From Chloroflexota bacterium (lineage in GTDB: Bacteria; Chloroflexota; Anaerolineae; Aggregatilineales; J027), in the NCBI GenBank assembly GCA_022616515.1, contig JAKEEQ010000100.1, positions 1 to 36,293 on the forward strand: a stretch of DNA of 36,293 bases, in the 5' to 3' direction. Position 1 is the first letter of the stretch, and each line of letters begins with the position of its first letter. The notes beneath the pieces are model-generated. The model ran no database searches and was not told the origin of the DNA. It saw only the letters and a list, made by a program, of their open reading frames with translations. The position numbers and the translations under genes are program-made. Below are positions 18,641-25,908 of the stretch, piece by piece.

Positions 18641-18670
18641 GCCCCCGACAGCAACTGCCGGGGGTTTTTT
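18641..18670 (+). terminator. Rho-independent terminator
   Basis: GCCCCCGACAGCAACTGCCGGGGGTTTTTT directly after the 18615 stop. Confidence 0.85.
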
Positions 18671-18899
18671 GTTAGTCAGTACCAGCGGGTGCGAGTTGGA
18701 TGGCTTGCTGCTTCTGGACTTGGAGGAAGGGCATTACAAAGCCTACTGACGACAGCAGCGCTAAACCTGCGCCGGGGAACCGGATTGGCCTCCACTGAAT
18801 CCATGATAATGCCTGCCATCAATGACCGGGACTTCCTCGAAAATAACAAGTGGCTCAGGTATAGTCTGTCCAACCAGACTGAATCAGGGAATGCAGAGG

Positions 18900-19568
18900 A
18901 TGTCGTCAATCAAGATTCGTATCAGGTCAGTTATCTACTTTGAAGGCATCACCGACGATGAACTTGAGTACATTATTGAAAATAGTATCCTGCAAACATT
19001 TTCCGCTGGCGAAGTAATTTTTCTGGAAGGGAATCCAGCGGAAGGATTATGGATTGTCGAAGCGGGGCGGGTGAAAATATTTAAGCTCAACCCTGAAGGC
19101 ACCGAACATATCTTGCATCTGCTGGGACCGGGAAAAACATTCAATGACATCGGCGCTCTGGATGGTGGAAACAACCCGGCCAATGCCACTGCGTTAAGTG
19201 CTGAGGTACGTGTCTGGCTGGTGCCGTCTGATATCATCACACAGGTGTTGACTCAAAATCCACAGGTGGCACTCAACGTTATCCGGCTGCTGGCAATGCG
19301 GGTGCGTTCCCTCGTTAGTCAGATTGAAGACCTTGCCCTGTACTCAGTGATTGTCCGGCTGGCTCGCTTTCTACTCAAACAGGTTGATGATCCCAGTTTG
19401 AGCGGGCCGGGCGTGACCCGCACGGCAATTGCCGCTTATTTGAACACCACACCACAGACTATCAGTGTTGCGCTGCGTGAGTTGGAAGCGGTGGGAGCGA
19501 TTGAATTCGACCGCCACCAGATTGCTATCATTGACGAAGACAAATTACAATCCATTGCCCTGCTGTGA
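18900..19568 (+). CDS. Crp/Fnr-family transcriptional regulator
   Basis: cNMP-binding fold 'ILQTFSAGEVIFLEGNPAEGLWIVEAGRVKIFKLNPEGTEHILHLLGPGKTFND' and HTH 'TRTAIAAYLNTTPQTISVALRELEAVGAIEF'. Start 18891 also possible. Confidence 0.88.
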   Translation: MSSIKIRIRSVIYFEGITDDELEYIIENSILQTFSAGEVIFLEGNPAEGLWIVEAGRVKIFKLNPEGTEHILHLLGPGKTFNDIGALDGGNNPANATALSAEVRVWLVPSDIITQVLTQNPQVALNVIRLLAMRVRSLVSQIEDLALYSVIVRLARFLLKQVDDPSLSGPGVTRTAIAAYLNTTPQTISVALRELEAVGAIEFDRHQIAIIDEDKLQSIALL

Positions 19569-19579
19569 CAAATGTCACG
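19564..19579. promoter_or_regulatory. Crp/Fnr-type operator 1: TGTGA-CAAATG-TCACG
   Basis: Near-perfect TGTGA-N6-TCACA palindrome overlapping the regulator stop codon. Confidence 0.55.
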
Positions 19580-19585
19580 TCATTT

Positions 19586-19601
19586 TGTGACAAAAATCAC
19601 A
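19586..19601. promoter_or_regulatory. Crp/Fnr-type operator 2: TGTGA-CAAAAA-TCACA
   Basis: Perfect TGTGA-N6-TCACA palindrome, 22 bp centre-to-centre from operator 1. Confidence 0.65.
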
Positions 19602-19673
19602 CATTCTCCCCTTTTTAAGCCAGCTTAAATACAACCTGCCATCTTGCCCTTAAGCTCAGAGTAAATCGAACAG

Positions 19674-19919
19674 ATGAAGAGCGATTCAATGGCAAATCGG
19701 GAAAACTGGCTTCCTCGCATCAATCAAGACTTATGCAATGGCTGTGGTGACTGCATCCTTCACTGTCCGACAGGTGCGCTGGGCTGGCAGGATGGCAAAG
19801 CTGCCCTGCTGTTTCCAGAACGGTGTGAGTACTGCTCTATATGCGAAGACATTTGCCCGGTCAATGCTATTGAACTGCCTTTTCTCATTCTCAAAAAACC
19901 CGCACAAAAAGGAAGGTAA
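19674..19919 (+). CDS. 2[4Fe-4S] ferredoxin-type protein
   Basis: CNGCGDCILHCPTGALGW and CEYCSICEDICPVNAI. Start 19689 also possible. Confidence 0.9.
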   Translation: MKSDSMANRENWLPRINQDLCNGCGDCILHCPTGALGWQDGKAALLFPERCEYCSICEDICPVNAIELPFLILKKPAQKGR

Positions 19920-19921
19920 TC

Positions 19922-21433
19922 ATGAATACAAAACCGAACCCTAATTTTGGAGCGCTCATCTTCGTCGGTCTACTGGTCCTGATTTTGCTGGCACTGCCAA
20001 GTAATATCCAAATATCCGTTGGAGGAGTGACAGCTCAGGAAACGCCTGCCGGAGACGATACCGCGATTGTTGCTCAAGCAGAAGCGAATGTGGTTGAATT
20101 CACACTGCGAACGCAACTGGGTGGCGATCCCGCAATGGCATTTCTGGGCGTGGGTGGTGATATTGACGACCTGACGAACCCGACATTGGACGTCAACGCA
20201 GGCGATACGGTTCGCCTGACGGTCATTAATGGCGACCCGATGTTACACGATCTTCGGATCGACGAATTTGGTGTCCACACTGGCGAAATGGTGGAAGATG
20301 AACAGACGGTAACGGTTGAGTTTGTGGCTAATCAGGCCGGAGAGTTCAACTATTATTGTTCCGTGCCGGGGCATCGCGATGTCGGTATGCAAGGATTGAT
20401 AAAGGTAACCGGAACCGTGACAGTTAGCAATGAGGCTGCGCAGGTTGACACCGGGAATAACGATGAAATCGTGACGACGGCCCCGGCAATGGAAGATGCC
20501 GTGTCGATTGTGCGCAATCCAGCAGACGTTCCCGAACCTATCGGTGATCGAGCGGCAACGACCCTGCGCGTTGACATGAACACGGTTGAGGTCAACGGTA
20601 TATTAGCGGATGGAACGACCTACCGTTACATGACGTTTGATGGACAGGTGCCGGGTCCAATGCTGCGGATGCGCGTGGGCGATACGATGGAAGTGCATCT
20701 CCACAACGAGATAGAAAGTCTATTATCCCACTCGATTGACCTGCATGCCGTGACTGGTCCGGGTGGTGGTGCGGTATTCACCCAGACGGTCGCCGGGGAA
20801 GAGACGGTGTTCACCTTCCAGGCACTGCAAGCGGGATTATACGTCTATCACTGTGCAACCGCCAGCATCGGTCATCATATCTCCAGCGGGATGTACGGCC
20901 TTATTCTGGTCGAGCCGGTCGGCGGTTTGCCTGCTGTTGATCATGAGTTCTATGTCATGCAGGGCGAAATCTACACAGCGCAGCCCTTCGGAACTAAGGG
21001 CCATCTGGACTTCAGCCATGAAAAGATGCTGGATGAAGACGCCGAATACTTTGTTTTCAACGGTTCGGCAGGCGCGTTGACTCTCGACGAAAACGCGATG
21101 TACGCAAATGTTGGTGACACGGTACGCATTTATTTCGGTGTTGGCGGGCCAAATGCCACATCGTCCGTCCACGTCATCGGCGAGATTTTCGACCGCGTAT
21201 ATGATCAGGCATCGCTCACCGCGCCGCCGCTGACCGATGTACAAACGACAGTGGTGCCGCCCGGTGGAGCGACAGTGGTCGAGTTTACACTGGATGTGCC
21301 GGGACGCTACATTTTAGTCGATCATGCACTCAGCCGGTTGGAACGCGGGTTGGTCGGGTTCCTGTATGCCGAAGGTGATGATAATCCTGCTGTCTTTAGC
21401 GGGGAAAACGTGTCTGAAGATTCAGGACACTAA
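19922..21433 (+). CDS. nirK: Copper-containing nitrite reductase (AniA-like NirK) with N-terminal cupredoxin domain
   Basis: N-terminal cupredoxin NYYCSVPGHRDVGMQG; NirK core SHSIDLHAVTGPGGGAVFTQTVAGEETVFTFQALQAGLYVYHCATASIGHHISSGMYGLILVEP, VMQGEIYT, VGDTVRIYFGVGGPNATSSVHVIGEIFDRVY, VPGRYILVDHALSRLERGLVGFL. Confidence 0.9.
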   Translation: MNTKPNPNFGALIFVGLLVLILLALPSNIQISVGGVTAQETPAGDDTAIVAQAEANVVEFTLRTQLGGDPAMAFLGVGGDIDDLTNPTLDVNAGDTVRLTVINGDPMLHDLRIDEFGVHTGEMVEDEQTVTVEFVANQAGEFNYYCSVPGHRDVGMQGLIKVTGTVTVSNEAAQVDTGNNDEIVTTAPAMEDAVSIVRNPADVPEPIGDRAATTLRVDMNTVEVNGILADGTTYRYMTFDGQVPGPMLRMRVGDTMEVHLHNEIESLLSHSIDLHAVTGPGGGAVFTQTVAGEETVFTFQALQAGLYVYHCATASIGHHISSGMYGLILVEPVGGLPAVDHEFYVMQGEIYTAQPFGTKGHLDFSHEKMLDEDAEYFVFNGSAGALTLDENAMYANVGDTVRIYFGVGGPNATSSVHVIGEIFDRVYDQASLTAPPLTDVQTTVVPPGGATVVEFTLDVPGRYILVDHALSRLERGLVGFLYAEGDDNPAVFSGENVSEDSGH

Positions 21434-21541
21434 CATTTTCCGGATCCGGTGAAGTCGTTTTTCTCACCGGCCCATCAATGGTCTGACCAGTTTTGAAAGT
21501 GCCGCCGACTCCCAGGCATCCAGACAGACTGGCCGGACCTT

Positions 21542-22423
21542 TTATCTGCGCTGACTCTTGAATTCAGGGCGGTCTTTTTCGCCACCTGTCTTCTCATCGT
21601 CGAAAAGTTTCTGGATGTAGGTAGTGATTGTGCCGTCCAACGTAGTTGGATATTCAAAGCCGAGATATTTGGCTGTCTCCGAGGCAATGCGCCGGAACAG
21701 AATCATCGCACCAAACAGCGACTGCCAGCTTTCCACCGGGTCAAAGTGCGCAAATACTTTGTGAAGGGCACGCCACGTTTCATCGTCCGTCCACTCGCGC
21801 AAGAAATTGCCGCCATACCAGGTATCTTTTCGGGAGATGACCTGCGACTGCCATTCAATCATTTGGAATAGATGCCCGGTGAGCTGCCAGTTTGTGGTTT
21901 TGACAACCCACATATTGCGACGGCGAATTTGCTTGGCAACGGCAACGGCGTTGTGCCAGAAATAGTTGACAGTGCTCATAAATTCTTCGGCTGACGGCTT
22001 TTCAAAGGTTGGCTTTGAGAAAATTTGAGGCGGGAGAAACTTGGCAAGATTATCTTTGTCAATCAACACACGATAGCCACGCTGCTGGCTCTCCATAAGC
22101 GCCTGTTTCTCAACCTGTTCGCGGAGAAAGTCCAACGGAAAGAACGTGAAGTCAACCTTTGCGCCGCCTTCATACAGGACCCAGAATAGCGGATCGCCGT
22201 CGTTGGTCTGGTGGAGCTGCTTCAGCCACACCGTCCCGAATTCGTCAGCAAAAGTGCCACTTGCGAAATAATCGTCAAACTCGGTGACGTAAATATCAAT
22301 GTCCAGATCGGACCACTGGTCAGCCGGGCGGTCCTGCCGGGCCTGCGAACCAGTGACAAGAATGGTCCGAATTTTAGGGCGAACGATGCCCCATGCGGTA
22401 ACTTTATCTTCATACTGCTTCAT
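21542..22423 (-). CDS. ANT(6)/AadE-like aminoglycoside 6-adenylyltransferase-family nucleotidyltransferase
   Basis: ILVTGSQARQDRPADQWSDLDIDIYVTEFDDY (GS-x-DxD nucleotidyltransferase) and VDFTFFPLDFLREQV; overall pattern of PF04439. Confidence 0.82.
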   Translation of the reverse strand: MKQYEDKVTAWGIVRPKIRTILVTGSQARQDRPADQWSDLDIDIYVTEFDDYFASGTFADEFGTVWLKQLHQTNDGDPLFWVLYEGGAKVDFTFFPLDFLREQVEKQALMESQQRGYRVLIDKDNLAKFLPPQIFSKPTFEKPSAEEFMSTVNYFWHNAVAVAKQIRRRNMWVVKTTNWQLTGHLFQMIEWQSQVISRKDTWYGGNFLREWTDDETWRALHKVFAHFDPVESWQSLFGAMILFRRIASETAKYLGFEYPTTLDGTITTYIQKLFDDEKTGGEKDRPEFKSQRR

Positions 22424-22442
22424 TGGAAGCTTGGCGCGGAAA

Positions 22443-22462
22443 CCCCGTTGCTGGCAACGGGG
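22443..22462 (-). terminator. Perfect hairpin downstream of iscB (terminator or element end)
   Basis: CCCCGTTGC-TG-GCAACGGGG, 9-bp perfect stem, followed by TTT on the minus strand. Confidence 0.55.
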
Positions 22463-22479
22463 CAGAGCGCCTATCCTTT

Positions 22480-23412
22480 CTAAATATGGTAAGCATATCC
22501 ATCACAATGATGCATGATACGGCAATCTCTGTAACTAATTCCCTGCGCAGTGTCATTCACGGTTTTGATGTCGAAAAACCCGGATGCGCGAACCGCCACC
22601 CGTCCGGTGTAAGTGCCTGCTTTCTTGCCGCTGGTGACTACTGCTCTGACCATATCGCCTGTTTGAAAACCCTTGACTGTGCGCTGTTGTTTCGCTCTGG
22701 TGCGCGGGAAACCGTACTTGTCCACCCGGCACATCTGGCGCGATTGTCGTCCGGTGGCAGTGATGATTAAGGGTCGCATTGTTGCGGGGACAAAGACCTG
22801 CTCACCACTGTCTCCCACACAGACGGCATCCAGCCAGTGGGTTTTGGGATAGCCCTGCCGGATGCGATTGTATTTGGTGCGTGCCCCAGTTCCGATTTCA
22901 AGGGGTAATCCGGTTGCCTTCAACTGCTTGTATAACTCCCAACGAGTAGCATTGACCGCCGCCGCATCTTTCAAGGGTTGTTTAGCCCTGGCTCCAATCT
23001 CAGGATAGCCGAATTCGGCGGCCGTCTGGTTGCCTTTTTCCCGATTACAGTCTTCACAGGCGATGGTAAGATTGCTCACCCGCTGGCTGCCGCCGCGTGC
23101 TTTGGGGACAATATGTTCAACTTCGAGCGGCATATCCGTCACCCCACAATATGCACAGTGGTGTTCCCATTTTTCCAGAAGATGCAGAATCCTGAAATCA
23201 GCGACAATGGCGATGCCCGTCGTTTTCGATCCGGGATCAATCTTGACCTGGATCTCTTGCGTTTTACCACCGTCACGCTCAAGCAAGATGATGGTGAAGG
23301 GCTGCTGGCGCAACACCGCTGCTTTGGCACTGCTCAACAGTTGCCGCGCCCGTGCCGGATGACACGGCATCAACGGATTTTTATGTTTGTCTACCACCAA
23401 GACACGTTGCAT
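22480..23412 (-). CDS. iscB: IscB-family RNA-guided nuclease homologue (PLMP + RuvC-I + HNH + RuvC-III + C-terminal domain), apparently lacking bridge helix and RuvC-II
   Basis: MQRVLVVDKHKNPLMPCHPARARQLLSSAKAAVLRQQPFTI (PLMP), KIDPGSKTTGIAIV (RuvC-I), CAYCG...LEVEHIVPKARGGSQRVSNLTIACEDCNREKGNQ (HNH), GYPKTHWLDAVCVG (RuvC-III), GFQTGDMVRAVVTSGKKAGTYTGRVAVRASGFFDI (C-terminal). GIAIVAD runs directly into FRILHLLEKW-HHCAYCG. Confidence 0.92.
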   Translation of the reverse strand: MQRVLVVDKHKNPLMPCHPARARQLLSSAKAAVLRQQPFTIILLERDGGKTQEIQVKIDPGSKTTGIAIVADFRILHLLEKWEHHCAYCGVTDMPLEVEHIVPKARGGSQRVSNLTIACEDCNREKGNQTAAEFGYPEIGARAKQPLKDAAAVNATRWELYKQLKATGLPLEIGTGARTKYNRIRQGYPKTHWLDAVCVGDSGEQVFVPATMRPLIITATGRQSRQMCRVDKYGFPRTRAKQQRTVKGFQTGDMVRAVVTSGKKAGTYTGRVAVRASGFFDIKTVNDTAQGISYRDCRIMHHCDGYAYHI

Positions 23413-23625
23413 TGAAAGTTACCTTTCGGTTCTCTGCTTGCGCAGGTAATGTCCTCCTCGCCCATGTTATGCGATGGTTTTATATCCGCATGACACTGAT
23501 TTAGACCCTCAATCTGTTTAATCGTGCGGCGCAGAGTACGGGGCTGGAGCGTCACCCCGTAGTGCCTATATATTCACCGCTAACGTAGCCGCTGCCTCTC
23601 GGCGTGGCTAGGGCTGGTCAACATG
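23413..23625 (-). ncRNA. Putative omega-RNA upstream of iscB
   Basis: Consecutive hairpins on the minus strand: TAGCCacGCC-GAGA-GGCagcGGCTA (23586-23610), TACGGGG...CCCCGTA (23537-23561), CTGC-GCAA-GCAG (23434-23445), ACC-GAAA-GGT (23421-23430), three of them with GNRA loops, in the position expected for an IscB omega-RNA. Confidence 0.55.
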
Positions 23626-23658
23626 AGCATGTATCACATGCTCCGCAGGTTGCTGCGG
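23625..23658. repeat. Two adjacent hairpins at the distal end of the iscB leader
   Basis: GAGCATGT-ATC-ACATGCTC (23625-23643) and CCGCAG-GTTG-CTGCGG (23643-23658). Confidence 0.6.
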
Positions 23659-23803
23659 GGTCGTTGACACTGCTTCATGGTAGTGTTTTCCCAGCGCGAT
23701 CATCAGCAAAACAGTGTGCAAGCGATTGCTTGCCGTCATGTACGCGATGCAATACAATGCTATACAAATATTAAGCAATTTGCTAATTGAAAGAAGGGGA
23801 AAT

Positions 23804-24397
23804 ATGCGGCTTCGCTCACTAATTATTGTAAGTTTAACCATCGTGATCCTGTTTGGTGGGATGACTTTTCCGAGCAATAAAGCGGCGGCACAATCGACCT
23901 GTGCGCAGACTCACACTGTCGCAGCGGGGCAAAATCTATTCCGTATCGGCTTGCTGTATGGTGTGCGTTTTGATACGCTTCAGGCATGGAATAACATCCC
24001 AAATGCCAACCTCATCTACGTTGGTCAAGTGTTGTGTGTATCCGGTCCGTGGAGTGGCGGCGCTCCAGCACCGAGTCCAATACCAACTGCCCGCATCATC
24101 TATCCGGGCAACCCATTTGGCCCAACCGTCGATCCGCGTATTTACTTCCCACAGGCCACCATTGGCGAGAGTTTCCAACTGCGCGGCTACAACTTCCCGG
24201 CAGGACGCACAGCTACGATTTCTATTGCACCACTGAGCAATGCCTATGTGCCCTATTACACGGCTACAGTAGACGCTACCGGGCAATTCTTTGTACAGGT
24301 AAACTTGCCACCAGAACTGAGAGGATCAGGGACGATTGCCGTTCTGGTAACGACATCGGGAGGCTATTTCGCCAAGAATTGGTATTACAACCGCTAA
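23804..24397 (+). CDS. Secreted LysM-domain protein
   Basis: Signal peptide MRLRSLIIVSLTIVILFGGMTFPSNKAAAQ; LysM CAQTHTVAAGQNLFRIGLLYGVRFDTLQAWNNIPNANLIYVGQVLCV. ATG 23804 follows AAGAAGGGG. Confidence 0.85.
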   Translation: MRLRSLIIVSLTIVILFGGMTFPSNKAAAQSTCAQTHTVAAGQNLFRIGLLYGVRFDTLQAWNNIPNANLIYVGQVLCVSGPWSGGAPAPSPIPTARIIYPGNPFGPTVDPRIYFPQATIGESFQLRGYNFPAGRTATISIAPLSNAYVPYYTATVDATGQFFVQVNLPPELRGSGTIAVLVTTSGGYFAKNWYYNR

Positions 24398-24448
24398 GCC
24401 AACCTTACCATGAGTCATCCCGAATTTTGCGACAGAAAAAAGGCGGGT

Positions 24449-24500
24449 AGTGGTGACATATTGACTGATGAGAGAATGTCGGACAGTATGGATGCTGTCC
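24449..24500 (+). repeat. MITE-like left end plus REP-like hairpin
   Basis: 24449-24486 is 36/38 identical to 1070-1107; hairpin GGACAGTATGGATGCTGTCC at 24481-24500. Confidence 0.7.
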
Positions 24501-24570
24501 GATGTGTGAAAGTTAAGCACCAGATGGCTCTACTGCAAAACACGCCAGTGCTGTTGAGACAGGTCGCGTG

Positions 24571-24625
24571 TTGCCCGGTCAGCCGTCCTGCCGGTCACAC
24601 CCGATTCAAATTGGGTGCTGGGCAA
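24571..24625. other. Candidate structured RNA / branched hairpin element
   Basis: TTGCCC (24571-24576) pairs with GGGCAA (24620-24625) and encloses CACCCGATT-CA-AATTGGGTG (24598-24617). Confidence 0.35.
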
Positions 24626-24695
24626 GGCTAAATCCACTTATGTAACTTGACAAAGTAAACCGGTAAAAGTTGATGAGTCCGGTGCATTGGCTGGC

Positions 24696-24715
24696 GGACG
24701 CTCCGTTGGGCGTCC
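24696..24715. repeat. REP-like hairpin GGACGCTCCGTTGGGCGTCC
   Basis: GGACGC/GCGTCC stem extended by CC/GG; the downstream flank resembles the flank of the 24481 copy. Confidence 0.6.
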
Positions 24716-24874
24716 CATGCGTGTAAACTTAAGCCTACGATGGCTTCTGAAGCCGGAAAGCGGCGACGGTCCGGTTCCCTCGCCATTCATGGGGAGGGTC
24801 AGGGTGGGGTTGTTGGCGCTATACGGATGTCTCCATAACGCCCGTCCGCCTATCCCCCTCTGCCGCTAGCGCGA

Positions 24875-24902
24875 CATCTCCCCCCATAAATGGGGGGAGA
24901 TG
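24875..24902. repeat. 28-nt perfect inverted repeat
   Basis: CATCTCCCCCCAT-AA-ATGGGGGGAGATG, 13-bp stem with 2-nt loop. Confidence 0.85.
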
Positions 24903-24989
24903 CTTGACGACGCCATTTCGAGGGAGACTTCCCTTATCTTTACACCTATGGGATGCCCAACGGGGCGTCGCCTTTAAACGAGCGGCTCC

Positions 24990-25014
24990 GTAGGGACACG
25001 GCAGTGCCGTGTCC
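24990..25014 (+). repeat. REP-like hairpin GTAG-GGACACGGCAGTGCCGTGTCC
   Basis: 10-bp perfect stem with a single central nucleotide and a GTAG leader; a related imperfect copy GGATGCCCAACGGGGCGTC lies at 24951-24969. Confidence 0.7.
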
Positions 25015-25221
25015 ACCCGTCTTCCAGCACCACGACTCATCTCCATTGACGAAAAAGTGTACCCCCGCCAACCAAACATGGGGGAGACCTGACTCGGACC
25101 TGCTACCATCAGGCTCCCAACGCGGTCATAAGGATTCATTTGTCGGCATATATCTCACATAGAGCCTATCATATAAACGCTTTTAGGAAGCACAGCCACA
25201 ATAAGCGGCGGAAACTTAGTG

Positions 25222-25908
25222 TTAAATCGCTAATCGATACCCGACTCCTGCCTCGGTAATCAGAATTTTCGGCAGTGAGGGATTATCCTCAATTTTTTGC
25301 CGCAGTTGCGCAAAGTAGACCCGTAAATAATGCGTTTCTTTGACATATTCTGGTCCCCATACCTCGCGGAGAATCTGGTGATGGGTCAGCACCTTACCCG
25401 CATGCTGGATCATCAGTCGCAGCAAGGCGTATTCGGTTGGCGACAATTTGACCGGTTCGCCATGTACCGTCACAATCCTCCGTGTTAAATCAACTGTCAA
25501 CGGACCCGTCGTGAATATTTCATTCTCATTACCCTCCGGCAGCGCATGACGCTGGGCGACTCGTATCCGTGCCAGCAGTTCATCAACACTGAAAGGTTTC
25601 GTCAAATAATCATCGGCACCAGCATCAAGCGCTGACACCTTATCTTGATCCGTTTCGCGGACGGAAAGAATTATGACGGGTGTCTTCGTCCATTCGCGCA
25701 GGTGTTGCAGCACCGTTAAGCCATCCATATCCGGCAATCCCATATCCAGAATGATTAAATCGGGGCGGAGCTGAGCAGCCTTTGTGAGCGCCGCATCACC
25801 GGTTTCGGTGGCATAGACCCGATAGCCATTGGCTTCAAGTGTGATCTGAAGAATACGCCGTATCTGAATCTCGTCATCGACAATTAAGATAACCGCGCCG
25901 TCACTCAT
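25222..25908 (-). CDS. kdpE: KdpE response regulator
   Basis: OmpR/KdpE family: ILIVDDEIQIRRILQITLEANGYRV, LILDMGLPDMDGL, winged-helix LSPTEYALLRLMIQHAGKVLTHHQILREVWGPEY; ATGA overlap with kdpD. Confidence 0.92.
   Translation of the reverse strand: MSDGAVILIVDDEIQIRRILQITLEANGYRVYATETGDAALTKAAQLRPDLIILDMGLPDMDGLTVLQHLREWTKTPVIILSVRETDQDKVSALDAGADDYLTKPFSVDELLARIRVAQRHALPEGNENEIFTTGPLTVDLTRRIVTVHGEPVKLSPTEYALLRLMIQHAGKVLTHHQILREVWGPEYVKETHYLRVYFAQLRQKIEDNPSLPKILITEAGVGYRLAI

Noticed and set aside
22978-23415. 145-aa plus-strand ORF opposite iscB
   Set aside because: Antisense shadow of a clear IscB reading frame.
22480-23700. CRISPR-Cas interpretation of the HNH/RuvC gene
   Set aside because: No repeat-spacer array or cas genes; PLMP motif and size identify IscB rather than Cas9.
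24410-24631. 73-aa ORF spanning the MITE end and structured region
   Set aside because: Runs through repeat sequence, no ribosome-binding site or family similarity.
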